Shown here in pieces: positions 35,231 to 43,012 of a stretch of 64,000 bases of DNA. Below the pieces are notes generated by a model. It ran no database searches. It was given only the letters and a program-made list of their open reading frames with translations, and had not been told where the DNA came from. Location: positions 2,933,549 to 2,997,548 of the forward strand of contig JAXHLS010000002.1 in NCBI GenBank assembly GCA_034522055.1, given 5' to 3'. The translations under genes and the position numbers were made by a program. This DNA comes from Gammaproteobacteria bacterium (GTDB lineage: Bacteria > Pseudomonadota > Gammaproteobacteria > JAABTG01). Position 1 is the first letter of the stretch. Each line of letters begins with the position of its first letter.

Positions 35231-36046
35231 TCACGACTCGTGGTTGTAGCCCTTGACGATATAGCCGCCGGATTTCTCGTCGTATTCCAGCTCCAGCAGG
35301 CCACGCTTGCGGGCCTCGTCCAGCAGCAGGCCGAAGGAGCGGAAGCCATGGTAGCTCTCGTTGAAGCCCGGCTTGCGGCGCTTCAGGGCCTGCTTGACCA
35401 TGGAGCCCCACACCTTCTCCTCCTCGCCGCGCTCGGCGAACAGATCCTCCACCGTGGCCACCACCAGGTCCAGGGCCTCCTGGGCCTTGTCCTCGTCGGT
35501 GGGGGCGGCGGTGGGCTTTTTCTGGCCGGAACCCTTCTTCTTGCTGGCCCGCCGCTTCGGTGGTTCACGCACCAGGTCGTCGTAGAAGATGAAGTCGTCG
35601 CAGTTGCCGATGAGCAGGTCCGAGGTGGAGTTCTTCACCCCCACGCCGATCACCAGCTTGTTGTTCTCCCGCAGCTTGCTCACCAGGGGCGAGAAGTCGG
35701 AGTCGCCGCTGATGATCACGAAGGTGTCCAGGTGGGCCTTGGTGTAGCAGAGGTCCAGGGCATCCACCACCATGCGGATGTCGGCGGAGTTCTTGCCCGA
35801 TTGCCGGATGTGGGGGATCTCGATGAGTTCGAAGGCCGCCTCGTGCATGGGGGGCTTGAATTCCTTGTAGCGGTCCCAGTCGCAATAGGCCTTCTTGACC
35901 ACGATGTTGCCCTTGAGCAGCAACCGCTCCAGCACCTTCTGCACGTCGAAGGCCTTGTAGTTGGCATCGCGTACGCCAAGGGCGATATTCTCGAAATCGC
36001 AGAACAGGGCCATGTTCATGTTGCGGGAGGCGGTGGTATCGGTCAT
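35231..36046 (-). CDS. NYN-domain ribonuclease-like protein with C-terminal LOTUS domain
   Basis: A 271-residue LabA/DUF88-type protein. The NYN (PIN-like) domain at residues 10-160 shows the metal-binding acidic residues in ALFCDFENIALG, NSADIRMVVDALD and ISGDSDFSPLV. A basic linker (PPKRRASKKKGSG) joins it to an OST-HTH/LOTUS domain at about 200-265. The architecture implies RNA binding and cleavage, but targets are unknown. It is convergent with the DUF533 gene. The following plus-strand gene is a truncated antitoxin. Confidence 0.9.
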   Translation of the reverse strand: MTDTTASRNMNMALFCDFENIALGVRDANYKAFDVQKVLERLLLKGNIVVKKAYCDWDRYKEFKPPMHEAAFELIEIPHIRQSGKNSADIRMVVDALDLCYTKAHLDTFVIISGDSDFSPLVSKLRENNKLVIGVGVKNSTSDLLIGNCDDFIFYDDLVREPPKRRASKKKGSGQKKPTAAPTDEDKAQEALDLVVATVEDLFAERGEEEKVWGSMVKQALKRRKPGFNESYHGFRSFGLLLDEARKRGLLELEYDEKSGGYIVKGYNHES

Positions 36047-36103
36047 ATGGGTTCTTTATTCGCATTTTTGACATCAATAGCATCAATCAACAGGATGCCA
36101 TAT

Positions 36104-36343
36104 ATGCGTACCACCATCACCATCGATGACGATGTCATGGCTCAGATCGAAGACCTGCGCCGAAGAGAAAGCCTCTCTTTGAAGGCCGCGACGAACTGGC
36201 TCGTAAGCAGATTTCGTGGGTGTAGGGAGAATAATTTCCTCTCGCCAAGAACGCCAAGAACGCCAAGGAACCTCTTTGATTGTCGGGATGAATCCCGACC
36301 TACATCCGTGCCGCAGGAACGGGCGGTGGTGGTGCCTCTGTAG
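36104..36343 (+). pseudogene. VapB/RHH-type antitoxin truncated by repeats
   Basis: The ORF starts MRTTITIDDDVMAQIEDLRR, a ribbon-helix-helix DNA-binding N terminus typical of VapB-like antitoxins. After about 36 residues (ATNWLVSRFRG) the reading frame runs into the dispersed repeat sequence and ends at 36343. No PIN-type toxin gene follows. It is a remnant cut by repeat-driven rearrangement. Confidence 0.65.
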
Positions 36344-36661
36344 GTCGGGCTGTAGGTCGGGCTTTAGCCCGACACCCAACGCTGGCGGGCGGTACCGACC
36401 CCGCGCGCGGTATGCGCGGCGGGATTGAATGTCGGGATGAATCCCGACCTACATCCGTGCCAAAGGAGCGGGCGGTGGTGGTGTGTCTGTAGGTTGGGCT
36501 GTGGTCGGGCTGTAGGTCGGGCTTTAGCCCGACACCCAACGCTGGCGGGTGGTACCGACCCGGCGCGAGGTATGCGCGGCGGGTTTGATTGTCGGGATGA
36601 ATCCCGACCTACATCCGTGCCAAAGGAGCAGGCGGTGGTTGTGTATCTATAGCGTCCGGGG
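36221..36661. repeat. Triplicated repeat unit with REP-like palindromes
   Basis: A unit of about 150-160 bp occurs nearly three times, with GTCGGGATGAATCCCGACC cores at 36281, 36430 and 36590. Between them are GGGCTTTAGCCC-type palindromes (36340-36374, 36511-36535) and a shared linker CCAACGCTGGCGGG. The left boundary repeats the CTCGCCAAGAACGCCAAG motif also found at 17655. No gene is supported. Confidence 0.85.
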
Positions 36662-37706
36662 TCAGGAGACGCGGTCGCCGGGAGGGCCCAGGCGCACCTG
36701 AACGCGCAGGCCCCCGAGGCCGGGGGAAGGCCCGATGGCGAGGCCGCCCCCGTAGAAGTCGACGATGTCCCGGACGATGGCCAGACCCAGGCCATGACCC
36801 TCCCGGGTTTCGTCGAGGCGCCGGCCGCGCCGGGCCAGGGTCTCCAATTGTTCTTCCGGCACTCCCGGTCCGTCGTCATCCAGGGTGATGGTCAGGGTTT
36901 CCGGCGACGACTCCACCGTCAGCTCGATGCGTTGCGCCGCCCACTTGAAGGCGTTGTCCAACAGATTGCCCAGTAGCTCCATCATGTCCTCGCGATCGGC
37001 AGGAAATGCCTCATCGCCGACGATACGGGTCTCCAGGCCGAGGCCGGCATCGCGGTGTATATGCTCGAGGGTGGCCACCAGATCGGCGGCATCGGTGGCG
37101 GGCCGGAACAGGGCGCCGGGGGCGGTGCCCCCCATGAGGCGGGCGCGGCGCAGTTCCCGTTCGATGCGGCCCTGGATCAGGGCGAGTTGGCGGGTCATCT
37201 CCGCCCGCAGGGGTGGATCGATGACGGGGCGTTCCACCAGGCTGCCCAGCATGGAGAGCGGCGTCTTGAGGCCATGGGCCAGATCGCCGGCGGCCTTGCG
37301 GGAGCGCTTGAGGCGTTCCTCCAGGGTCTCCAGCAGGCGGTTGAAGGCCTGGATGAGGGGCTGGATCTCGGCCGGAGCATCGCCGCTAAGCTGGTGGCGG
37401 GTGCCGAGTTCCAGTTCCCGCACCTCCCCACGGGTACGTTCCAGGGGGCTCAAACCGCGCCGCAACAGTTGTCGTTGCAGGGCCAGTACCAGCAGGATGG
37501 CCACCAGGGTGGCGATGGCGAAGCCCGCCTGCCAGCCCATGATGGTGGCACGCACCGGCCCGAGGTCTTCCGCCACCGCGATGACGATGGCATTGCCCCG
37601 GCGCTGGAAGCCGTGGGCCCTCACCAGTAGCCGCGAGGCATCGGGGCCTGCTACCTCCAGGGTGCGGACCTCGCCGACGCCAATGTCAGGGACCGCCAGT
37701 TCATGC
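36662..37706 (-). pseudogene. Histidine kinase, partial duplicate lacking its sensor region
   Basis: This stretch is a close copy of the last ~345 residues of the intact kinase at 38828-40165. It includes the linker HELAVPDIG, one membrane helix, HAMP, DLAHGLKTPLSML and the ATPase boxes. Its left part is replaced at about 37706 by unrelated DNA, so the sensor domain and first transmembrane helix are missing. The open frame continues to 37972 but reads backwards through a DsrC-like fragment. It is probably non-functional, although the catalytic core is intact. Confidence 0.85.
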
Positions 37707-37893
37707 GTGACTACTTCTTCGAGCACGGTATTGCCGCAGACGCCCGCTTCGTGATCAAGTACCTCGACGAGGAGAAGGGATATGGGCGCGGGGCCCGCAG
37801 CAAGCTCTACGAGCTGTTTCCTTATGGTTTTACATGCAGCAGGCCTGCAAGGTGGCGGGAATGAGAAGACCAAGGGCCTGGAGTACCGGCTGA
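37707..37893 (+). pseudogene. DsrC/TusE-family protein fragment
   Basis: The plus strand encodes RDYFFEHGIAADARFVIKYL, then a lysine-glycine segment, KLYELFPYG and, after a one-base shift near 37825, MQQACKVAGMRRPRAWSTG and a stop. This is the C-terminal half of a DsrC-like protein of the WSTG-ending type, which lacks the usual C-terminal cysteines and is found in sulfur oxidisers. The 5' half is gone and has been joined to the truncated kinase. Confidence 0.6.
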
Positions 37894-37996
37894 AGCGAAC
37901 TTTTGGGGCGAGCACGCGGGGGGGGGTGACGTAGAACGGCTGCGCGCACTGGCCACGGAGGCGAGGCGGCACGCCTCCGTGGCTTGCTTCAAACGA

Positions 37997-38473
37997 TCAG
38001 GAACTCTCGTTTACCATGTGCGCGACGGCAGCCCGCAGATCATCGTCGCTGCAACTCATGCAGGCGCCTTTCGGCGGCATGGCATTCAACCCATTTTTGA
38101 CGGAAGAGAACAGGGCGTCTTGGCCTTTGGCGATGCGCGGTGCCCAAGCCTCCTTGTCTTCTAGCTTCGGCGCGCCCGCCGCCCCGGTGGCATGACAGGA
38201 CTGGCAGGATTGCTGATAGATCTTCTTACCGTCGGCTGAGGCGCTCTGGCCGGCTGCGGGTTCCTGCGCGGCCGTCTGGGTTGTCTCTGGCTTTGCCGTC
38301 GGATCGGGGGCTGGGGATGACTTGGCGGACTCCGTGGTCTGCGGTGCGGCCGCCTGGTTGCCAGTGGCGCTTTCGTCGTTCGAGCATCCCGAGGTCAGCG
38401 GCATGAGAAATGCCAGTGTCAGCAGCAATGCCATCGGGCCAAACCGTCTCGTACCGGTGGTATAGGTAGACAT
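37997..38473 (-). CDS. Cytochrome c5-like lipoprotein
   Basis: A 158-residue periplasmic electron carrier. The signal peptide ends in a lipobox (LTSGC). A Thr/Ala/Pro-rich linker covers about residues 32-80. The cytochrome domain carries one haem site CQSCH, the distal methionine region LNAMPPKGACMSC and two further cysteines typical of cytochrome c5. ATG at 38473, preceded by GGAGGTG, is preferred to the one at 38488. The neighbours are rearranged kinase copies, so its partner is unclear. Confidence 0.9.
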   Translation of the reverse strand: MSTYTTGTRRFGPMALLLTLAFLMPLTSGCSNDESATGNQAAAPQTTESAKSSPAPDPTAKPETTQTAAQEPAAGQSASADGKKIYQQSCQSCHATGAAGAPKLEDKEAWAPRIAKGQDALFSSVKNGLNAMPPKGACMSCSDDDLRAAVAHMVNESS

Positions 38474-38669
38474 CAGATTCACCTCCATAGTGGGGAGTCG
38501 GGGGATTGGTAAGATTAAAGCCCAAGTTTAGCGGAGTTCCGTCCAAGGGGGAATCGGGCTTCAAGACACTACGCTGGCTTGGCCTTCGCCGGATCCTCAG
38601 ATTAGATGGCGTAAGCCGGGACGAGCCGCATTCGGGCACTTGAAGCCTCTCCCGGGCCTCTCGTCCTCC

Positions 38670-38806
38670 TCCCCAGCCAATGAAGCGCCCACGGACATCT
38701 GTCCGTCATAGAAACCCACCACATCCCTCATGCTGGCAAGCCCGAGACCGTGACTCTTTCGGGTCTTGTCGAGGCGCTGACCGCGTCGGGCCAGGGCTCA
38801 GGGCCA
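38670..38806 (-). pseudogene. Third histidine-kinase C-terminal fragment
   Basis: The minus strand encodes ARRGQRLDKTRKSHGLGLAS and MRDVVGFYDG, which align with the end of the intact kinase next door (RRGRRLDETREGHGLGLAIV). The fragment covers roughly the last ATP-binding box only and is more diverged than the other copy. It shows an older duplication at the same place. Confidence 0.7.
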
Positions 38807-38827
38807 CGGGCGCGGCGCGCGATGGAT

Positions 38828-40165
38828 TCAAGATACCCGTTGGCCGAGTGCGTCCAAGCGCACCTGCACTCGGAGGCCCCCGAGGCCGGGGGAGGGCCCG
38901 ATGGTGAGGCTGCCTCCGTAGAAGTCGACGGTGTCCCGTACGATGGCCAGACCCAGGCCATGGCCCTCCCGGGTTTCGTCGAGGCGCCGGCCGCGCCGGG
39001 CCAGGGTCTCCCGTTGTTCTTCCGGCACCCCCGGTCCGTCGTCATCCAGGGTGATGATCAGGGTTTCCGGCGACGACTCCACCGTCAGCTCGATGCGGCG
39101 TGCCGCCCACTTGAAGGCATTGTCCAACAGGTTACCCAGCAGCTCCATCATGTCCTCGCGATCGGCAGGGAAGGCCTCATCGCCCGTGAAACGGGTCTCC
39201 AGGGCGAGGCCGGCATCGTGGTGTATATGTTCGAGGGTGGCCACCAGATCGGCGGCATCGGTGGCGGGCCGGAACAGGGCGCCGGGGGCGATGCCGCCCA
39301 TGAGGCGGGCGCGGCGCAGCTCTCGTTCGATGCGGCTCTGGATCAGGGCGAGTTGGTGGGTCATCTCCGCCCGCAGGGGTGGATCGATGACGGGCCGTTC
39401 CACCAGGCTGCCCAGCATGGAGAGCGGCGTCTTGAGGCCATGGGCCAGGTCACCGGCGGCCTTGCGCGAGCGCTTGAGGCGTTCCTCCAGGGTTTCCAGC
39501 AGGCGATTGAAGGCCTGGATGAGGGGCTGGATCTCGGCCGGAGCATCGCCGCTGAGCTGGTGGCGGGTGCCGAGTTCCAGTTCCCGCACCTCCCCACGGG
39601 TACGTTCCAGGGGGCTCAAACCGCGCCGCAACAGTTGTCGTTGCAGGGCCAGTACCAGCAGGATGGCCACCAGGGTGGCGATGGCGAAGCCTGCCTGCCA
39701 GCCTAAAATGGTGGCACGCACTGGCCCGAGGTCTTCCGCCACCGCGATGACGATGGCATTGCCCCGGCGCTGGAAGCCGTGGGCCCTCACCAGTAGCCGC
39801 GAGGCGTCGGGGCCTGCTACCTCCAGGGTGCGGACCTCGCCTACGCCAATGTCAGGGACCGCCAGTTCATGCGCCCACAGGGATCGGGAACGCAACACCT
39901 CGCCGTCGATGGCGATGGCGAAGTAGTGGCCGGAGTAGGCTCGCTCGAATACCGGGTCCGTGGCCAGCAGGGTGGGGCTGCCGCCGCGTCGGCGCTGGTA
40001 GCGGATGGCGGCGAGCAGGCTCTCGGCGTCGTGATCGAGGCGCGTGATCATGTAATCGAGGATGCCGTGCCGGATGGCCAGGCTGGAGCCCAGGCCCGCC
40101 AGCAGGAACACGATGACCAGAACCCCGCCCAGCCCCAGGGCCAGGCGGTTGTGAATCGACCTCAC
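38828..40165 (-). CDS. Sensor histidine kinase
   Basis: A 445-residue inner-membrane kinase with two transmembrane helices (about residues 10-32 and 153-175), a periplasmic sensor of about 120 residues, a HAMP linker, a HisKA domain with H242 in DLAHGLKTP and a HATPase domain (NLLDNAFKWA, DDGPGVPEE, GHGLGLAIV). The domain order matches PhoQ/QseC-type kinases. Its start overlaps the response-regulator stop by 4 bp. The signal is unknown, but PepSY and cytochrome b561 genes in the same operon hint at metals or redox. Confidence 0.93.
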   Translation of the reverse strand: MRSIHNRLALGLGGVLVIVFLLAGLGSSLAIRHGILDYMITRLDHDAESLLAAIRYQRRRGGSPTLLATDPVFERAYSGHYFAIAIDGEVLRSRSLWAHELAVPDIGVGEVRTLEVAGPDASRLLVRAHGFQRRGNAIVIAVAEDLGPVRATILGWQAGFAIATLVAILLVLALQRQLLRRGLSPLERTRGEVRELELGTRHQLSGDAPAEIQPLIQAFNRLLETLEERLKRSRKAAGDLAHGLKTPLSMLGSLVERPVIDPPLRAEMTHQLALIQSRIERELRRARLMGGIAPGALFRPATDAADLVATLEHIHHDAGLALETRFTGDEAFPADREDMMELLGNLLDNAFKWAARRIELTVESSPETLIITLDDDGPGVPEEQRETLARRGRRLDETREGHGLGLAIVRDTVDFYGGSLTIGPSPGLGGLRVQVRLDALGQRVS

Positions 40166-40830
40166 CGACCCGGGGCCCGCAGCCGGTAGCCGTGGCCACG
40201 CAGGGTCTCGATGCGTTCGCTCCCGATCTTCACGCGCAGGCGGCGGATATGGGCTTCGATGACGTTGCTGTCGTGCTCAGCGGCTTCGTCGTAGAGATGC
40301 TCGGTCAGGGCGCCCTTTGAGACGATGCGCCCGCATCGGGTCATGAGCAGCCGCAGCAAACCATACTCCATGGGGCTGAGGGCGACCGGCGCGGCCCCCG
40401 CCACCGTCACCGTGTGCTGGTCCTCGTCCAGGGTCAGGTCGCCGCGGGTCATACGGCTGCCCTCCTGGCCGCCGCCGCGGCGGCTCAACGCCAGCAGGCG
40501 GGCCACCAGTTCCTCCACGTGGAAGGGCTTGGCCAGGTAGTCATCGGCCCCGGCCTTGAAGCCCTCCACCTTTTCGAACCAGGCACCCCGGGCCGTGAGG
40601 ACGAGGACCGGCAGCCGCAGGCCCCTGGCTCGCCAGTTGCGTAATACCTGGAGGCCGTCCCGGTCCGGCAGGCCGAGGTCCAACACCACCGCGTCGTAGT
40701 CCACTTCGGTGCCGAGAAACTCGCCATCCACGCCATTGTCCGCCTCGTCCACGGCGAAACCGGCGGCCACGAGGCGGGGCACCACCTCCCCTCGCAGATC
40801 CGGGTCATCCTCGACCAGCAACAGCCGCAA
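40162..40830 (-). CDS. OmpR/PhoB-type response regulator
   Basis: A 222-residue regulator. The receiver domain has the acidic pocket VEDDPD, phosphorylated D51 in VVLDLGLPDRDG, the threonine in LTARGAW and the lysine in YLAKPF. The C-terminal winged helix ends in RLRVKIGSERIETLRGHGYR. The start is TTG at 40830, preceded by AAGGGAG. It adjoins the PepSY gene by one base and overlaps the kinase gene, so the three are co-transcribed. A CTGAAA direct repeat at 41891-41907 is a candidate binding site. Confidence 0.94.
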   Translation of the reverse strand: MRLLLVEDDPDLRGEVVPRLVAAGFAVDEADNGVDGEFLGTEVDYDAVVLDLGLPDRDGLQVLRNWRARGLRLPVLVLTARGAWFEKVEGFKAGADDYLAKPFHVEELVARLLALSRRGGGQEGSRMTRGDLTLDEDQHTVTVAGAAPVALSPMEYGLLRLLMTRCGRIVSKGALTEHLYDEAAEHDSNVIEAHIRRLRVKIGSERIETLRGHGYRLRAPGR

Positions 40831-40831
40831 A

Positions 40832-41185
40832 TCAGTGCTCCCTTTTCAGCAGGTTGCCGTCCATGGCGTCCATCTCGAGTTCCCACACGATTCCGTTGTC
40901 GTCGACGATCTCGATCTCGTAAATATAGCGGCCGTCGTCCTTCTCGAACTCGGCCTCGAGGACGCGGCCGGCCTGGTGGCCCTCGGCCATCCCCAGCACC
41001 TGGCGCAGGGGCAGGATGCGGCCATTACGCACCAGTTCCCGGGCGGCGTGGTGGTCGTCCCGCCGGGCCCGGTCACCGTGATCGTCACTGGCCGGCGCGG
41101 TCGCCGTCATGAGCACGATGGCGGTGGCAACCGTCCCGGCCAGCAGGGCGCCCCTCAGCAGGTAGACATTATGCCCTTTCATCAT
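40832..41185 (-). CDS. Exported PepSY-domain protein
   Basis: A 117-residue protein with a signal peptide (LLAGTVATAIVLMTATAPA), a short His/Asp cluster (DDHGDRARRDDHHA) and one PepSY domain (LPLRQVLGMAEGHQAGRVLE, then EFEKDDGRYIYEIEIVDD). Single-PepSY proteins are common partners of two-component systems that sense metals or envelope state. The start ATG follows GAGGAGAAATC and overlaps the cytochrome b fragment by 4 bp. Confidence 0.88.
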   Translation of the reverse strand: MMKGHNVYLLRGALLAGTVATAIVLMTATAPASDDHGDRARRDDHHAARELVRNGRILPLRQVLGMAEGHQAGRVLEAEFEKDDGRYIYEIEIVDDNGIVWELEMDAMDGNLLKREH

Positions 41186-41367
41186 GATTTCTCCTCCGTC
41201 TCGATGTGCTTGATGCCCGTCACCATGGACTTGGGCAGGTTCTCACCGGTGAAGATGCTCTCCACCATGACGCCGCCGATATGTGCCGCCACCAGCACCA
41301 GGAAGCCGCCCACCAGCAGCCAGTGGCCGATGCGCACGAAGGGGTCCCAGACTTTGATGGTGTTCAT
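41182..41367 (-). CDS. Internally deleted cytochrome b561 (61 residues)
   Basis: The ORF begins MNTIKVWDPFVRIGHWLLVG, the normal start of a cytochrome b561-type subunit including the haem-ligand histidine. It then jumps directly to the last helix and tail (AAHIGGVMVESIFTGENLPK). Intact relatives have roughly 180-220 residues and four helices, so about two thirds are missing while the frame is kept. It is either a pseudogene or a surviving mini-protein with one transmembrane segment. It is in the kinase operon. Confidence 0.7.
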   Translation of the reverse strand: MNTIKVWDPFVRIGHWLLVGGFLVLVAAHIGGVMVESIFTGENLPKSMVTGIKHIETEEKS

Positions 41368-41499
41368 GGTTTATTCCTTGGATGTTATGGGTGCAGGCCG
41401 GCGACTTGCGGTGCCCGGTGCCATCCCAGGAGAGAAAGCGCCGGGTCCTCATTGCCCGCAACCCGGTCCCGAGCAGGAACCGCAACGGGTGGTACCGCT

Positions 41500-41814
41500 T
41501 CACTGGGTGGCGAAGCGTCCGCCGCCATGGCGGCCGTAGCCCATGCCCCTGCCGCGCATACCGGGCTCGTCGGGCAGGGTGACGCCCTGCTCGGCGGCGC
41601 GTTCCTTCATGGATTCATGGCGAGCCACCCGGTAGGCTTGGCGTTCCTCGGTAGTCATGTTCACCATGGCGGCGCGATGGGTGGCGAATTCCTCGTCGCT
41701 CATGAGGTCGCGGCCGTGGCGTATCGGGTACTCGTCGCCGGCCATAACGGTGCCGGCCAAGGGGATGAGCAGGGCGATGCCTGCGGCGGTGATGATGGTT
41801 TTTCTCGCTTTCAT
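41500..41814 (-). CDS. Small exported protein heading the two-component operon
   Basis: A 104-residue protein with a signal peptide (IITAAGIALLIPLAGTVMA). A short helical section (MSDEEFATHRAAMVNMTTEE) and a Gly/His/Arg-rich tail (GMGYGRHGGGRF) follow. The combination resembles small periplasmic Spy/CpxP-like stress proteins in a general way, but I do not assign a family. It is the first gene of the operon, with a CTGAAA direct repeat 77 bp upstream. Confidence 0.65.
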   Translation of the reverse strand: MKARKTIITAAGIALLIPLAGTVMAGDEYPIRHGRDLMSDEEFATHRAAMVNMTTEERQAYRVARHESMKERAAEQGVTLPDEPGMRGRGMGYGRHGGGRFATQ

Positions 41815-41890
41815 GATGGTGTCCTCTCGTAGATTGCCAGTGGAGCCCGACGCCTTGTCGTCTCCCTGGAGAACAATCTAATCCCGTAAG

Positions 41891-41907
41891 CTGAAACGAA
41901 ACTGAAA
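41891..41907. promoter_or_regulatory. CTGAAA direct repeat, possible response-regulator box
   Basis: CTGAAACGAAACTGAAA has two identical hexamers with an 11-bp period, the spacing used by OmpR/PhoB-type regulators. It lies in the divergent region between the two-component operon and the DUF169 gene. Confidence 0.45.
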
Positions 41908-42046
41908 AGAGACACGAGGCGCGCGGCAGACCGGATTGAATGACACGGAGATAAACCCGGACCGCGCCAGGGGTTGCATCCCGCGGCCAAGGCTCCGAGG
42001 ATTCGACGCCTGTCCAACGAATTATTCCAGGAAAGGGGTATCCACC

Positions 42047-42766
42047 ATGACCGATTACGCCAAGCTTGCCGAGGACCTTACGCAATCCCTGGCCCTCGCC
42101 AATCCGCCGTTGGCCATCACCTTCGGCGAGGAGGCGCCCGCCGGTGTCGAGCCCTTCGCGGACCCCATGCCGAGCCCGACGGCAGACGGCCGCACCGGGC
42201 GCGTGGCGGCGGGATGCGTGTTCTGGATGAAGGCGGCGGAACGGACCTTCAGCACCGTGGCCGCGGACCACGGCAACTGCAGCGTGGGCAGCCTGACCCA
42301 TGGCTTCAAGACCCTGGATGAGGCGGGCGCCAAGGCCGATGTGGGCACCCTGGTGGAGGCGGGCTGGGTCACGCCGGAGGTGTTTCCGGACATCCCCGTG
42401 GTCGCGGAGAAACCCGGTGTCGTGACTTATGGCCCCCTGAGAGAGACCCCGGTGGCCCCCGACGTGGTGTTCCTGCGGGTCAACGCCAAGCAGGCCATGA
42501 CCCTGTCCGACGCCTTCCCCGAGATGCGGTTCGAGGGCAAGCCCCAGTGCCACATCATTCCCATCGCCAAGGAGCGGGGGCAGGTGGCCCTCAGCGTGGG
42601 CTGCATGTTGAGCCGGGTGCGTACCGCCATGCCCAACACCGAGATGACCTGCGCCATCCCCGGGGCACGCCTGGAGGAGGTAGTGCAGCGCATCAAGACC
42701 ACCAATGCCATCGACAACTCGGTGGCCGATTACGCCGGCCAGGACGCTCGGCGCTTCGACGGCTGA
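42047..42766 (+). CDS. DUF169 family protein
   Basis: A 239-residue cytosolic protein matching COG2043/DUF169. Typical features are NPPLAITFGEEAPAGV near the N terminus, a cysteine-containing AAGCVFWMKAA, NCSVGSLTHGF, and SVGCMLSRVRTAMPNTEMTC near the C terminus. These conserved cysteines may bind an iron-sulfur centre, but the function is unknown. The start at 42047 follows GGAAAGGGG. soxB follows about 250 bp downstream, separated by a repeat element. Confidence 0.8.
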   Translation: MTDYAKLAEDLTQSLALANPPLAITFGEEAPAGVEPFADPMPSPTADGRTGRVAAGCVFWMKAAERTFSTVAADHGNCSVGSLTHGFKTLDEAGAKADVGTLVEAGWVTPEVFPDIPVVAEKPGVVTYGPLRETPVAPDVVFLRVNAKQAMTLSDAFPEMRFEGKPQCHIIPIAKERGQVALSVGCMLSRVRTAMPNTEMTCAIPGARLEEVVQRIKTTNAIDNSVADYAGQDARRFDG

Positions 42767-42850
42767 GGAATGCATGGCAAGTTCTGGCGCCGGTTGTTCT
42801 GTGTTAGATTCCGGTGACCTCGCGGCTCGCCGGCGGGGATGGATTCACAC

Positions 42851-42983
42851 TATTAACTCGCATGGCGATACGCGTCGCCCAAGATGATGAAAGAGGAGCG
42901 CGTATCGCCATGTTCGTTCCCTCACCCCATCCCTCTCCCAGAGGGAGAGGGGGAGTTCGTGCTTCGCGACTTTCACGTTATAA
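42851..42983 (-). repeat. ~130-bp hairpin element, copy 2 (inverted)
   Basis: The reverse complement of this stretch matches 17453-17583 over nearly the whole length, including the CATGGCGATACGCG hairpin and the CTCCCCCTCTC block. It lies just upstream of soxB, so it may influence or have displaced the native promoter. Confidence 0.75.
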
Positions 42984-43012
42984 GTAGAGCTAGATAGAGG
43001 AGGAGTTGCCTT

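Noticed and set aside
36281-36613. Repeat triplet as a CRISPR array
   Set aside because: The period is 150-160 bp with near-identical linkers, far from CRISPR geometry.
37707-37972. N-terminal extension of the duplicated kinase frame
   Set aside because: The residues beyond HELAVPDIG come from reading a DsrC-like fragment backwards, so they are not a real sensor domain.
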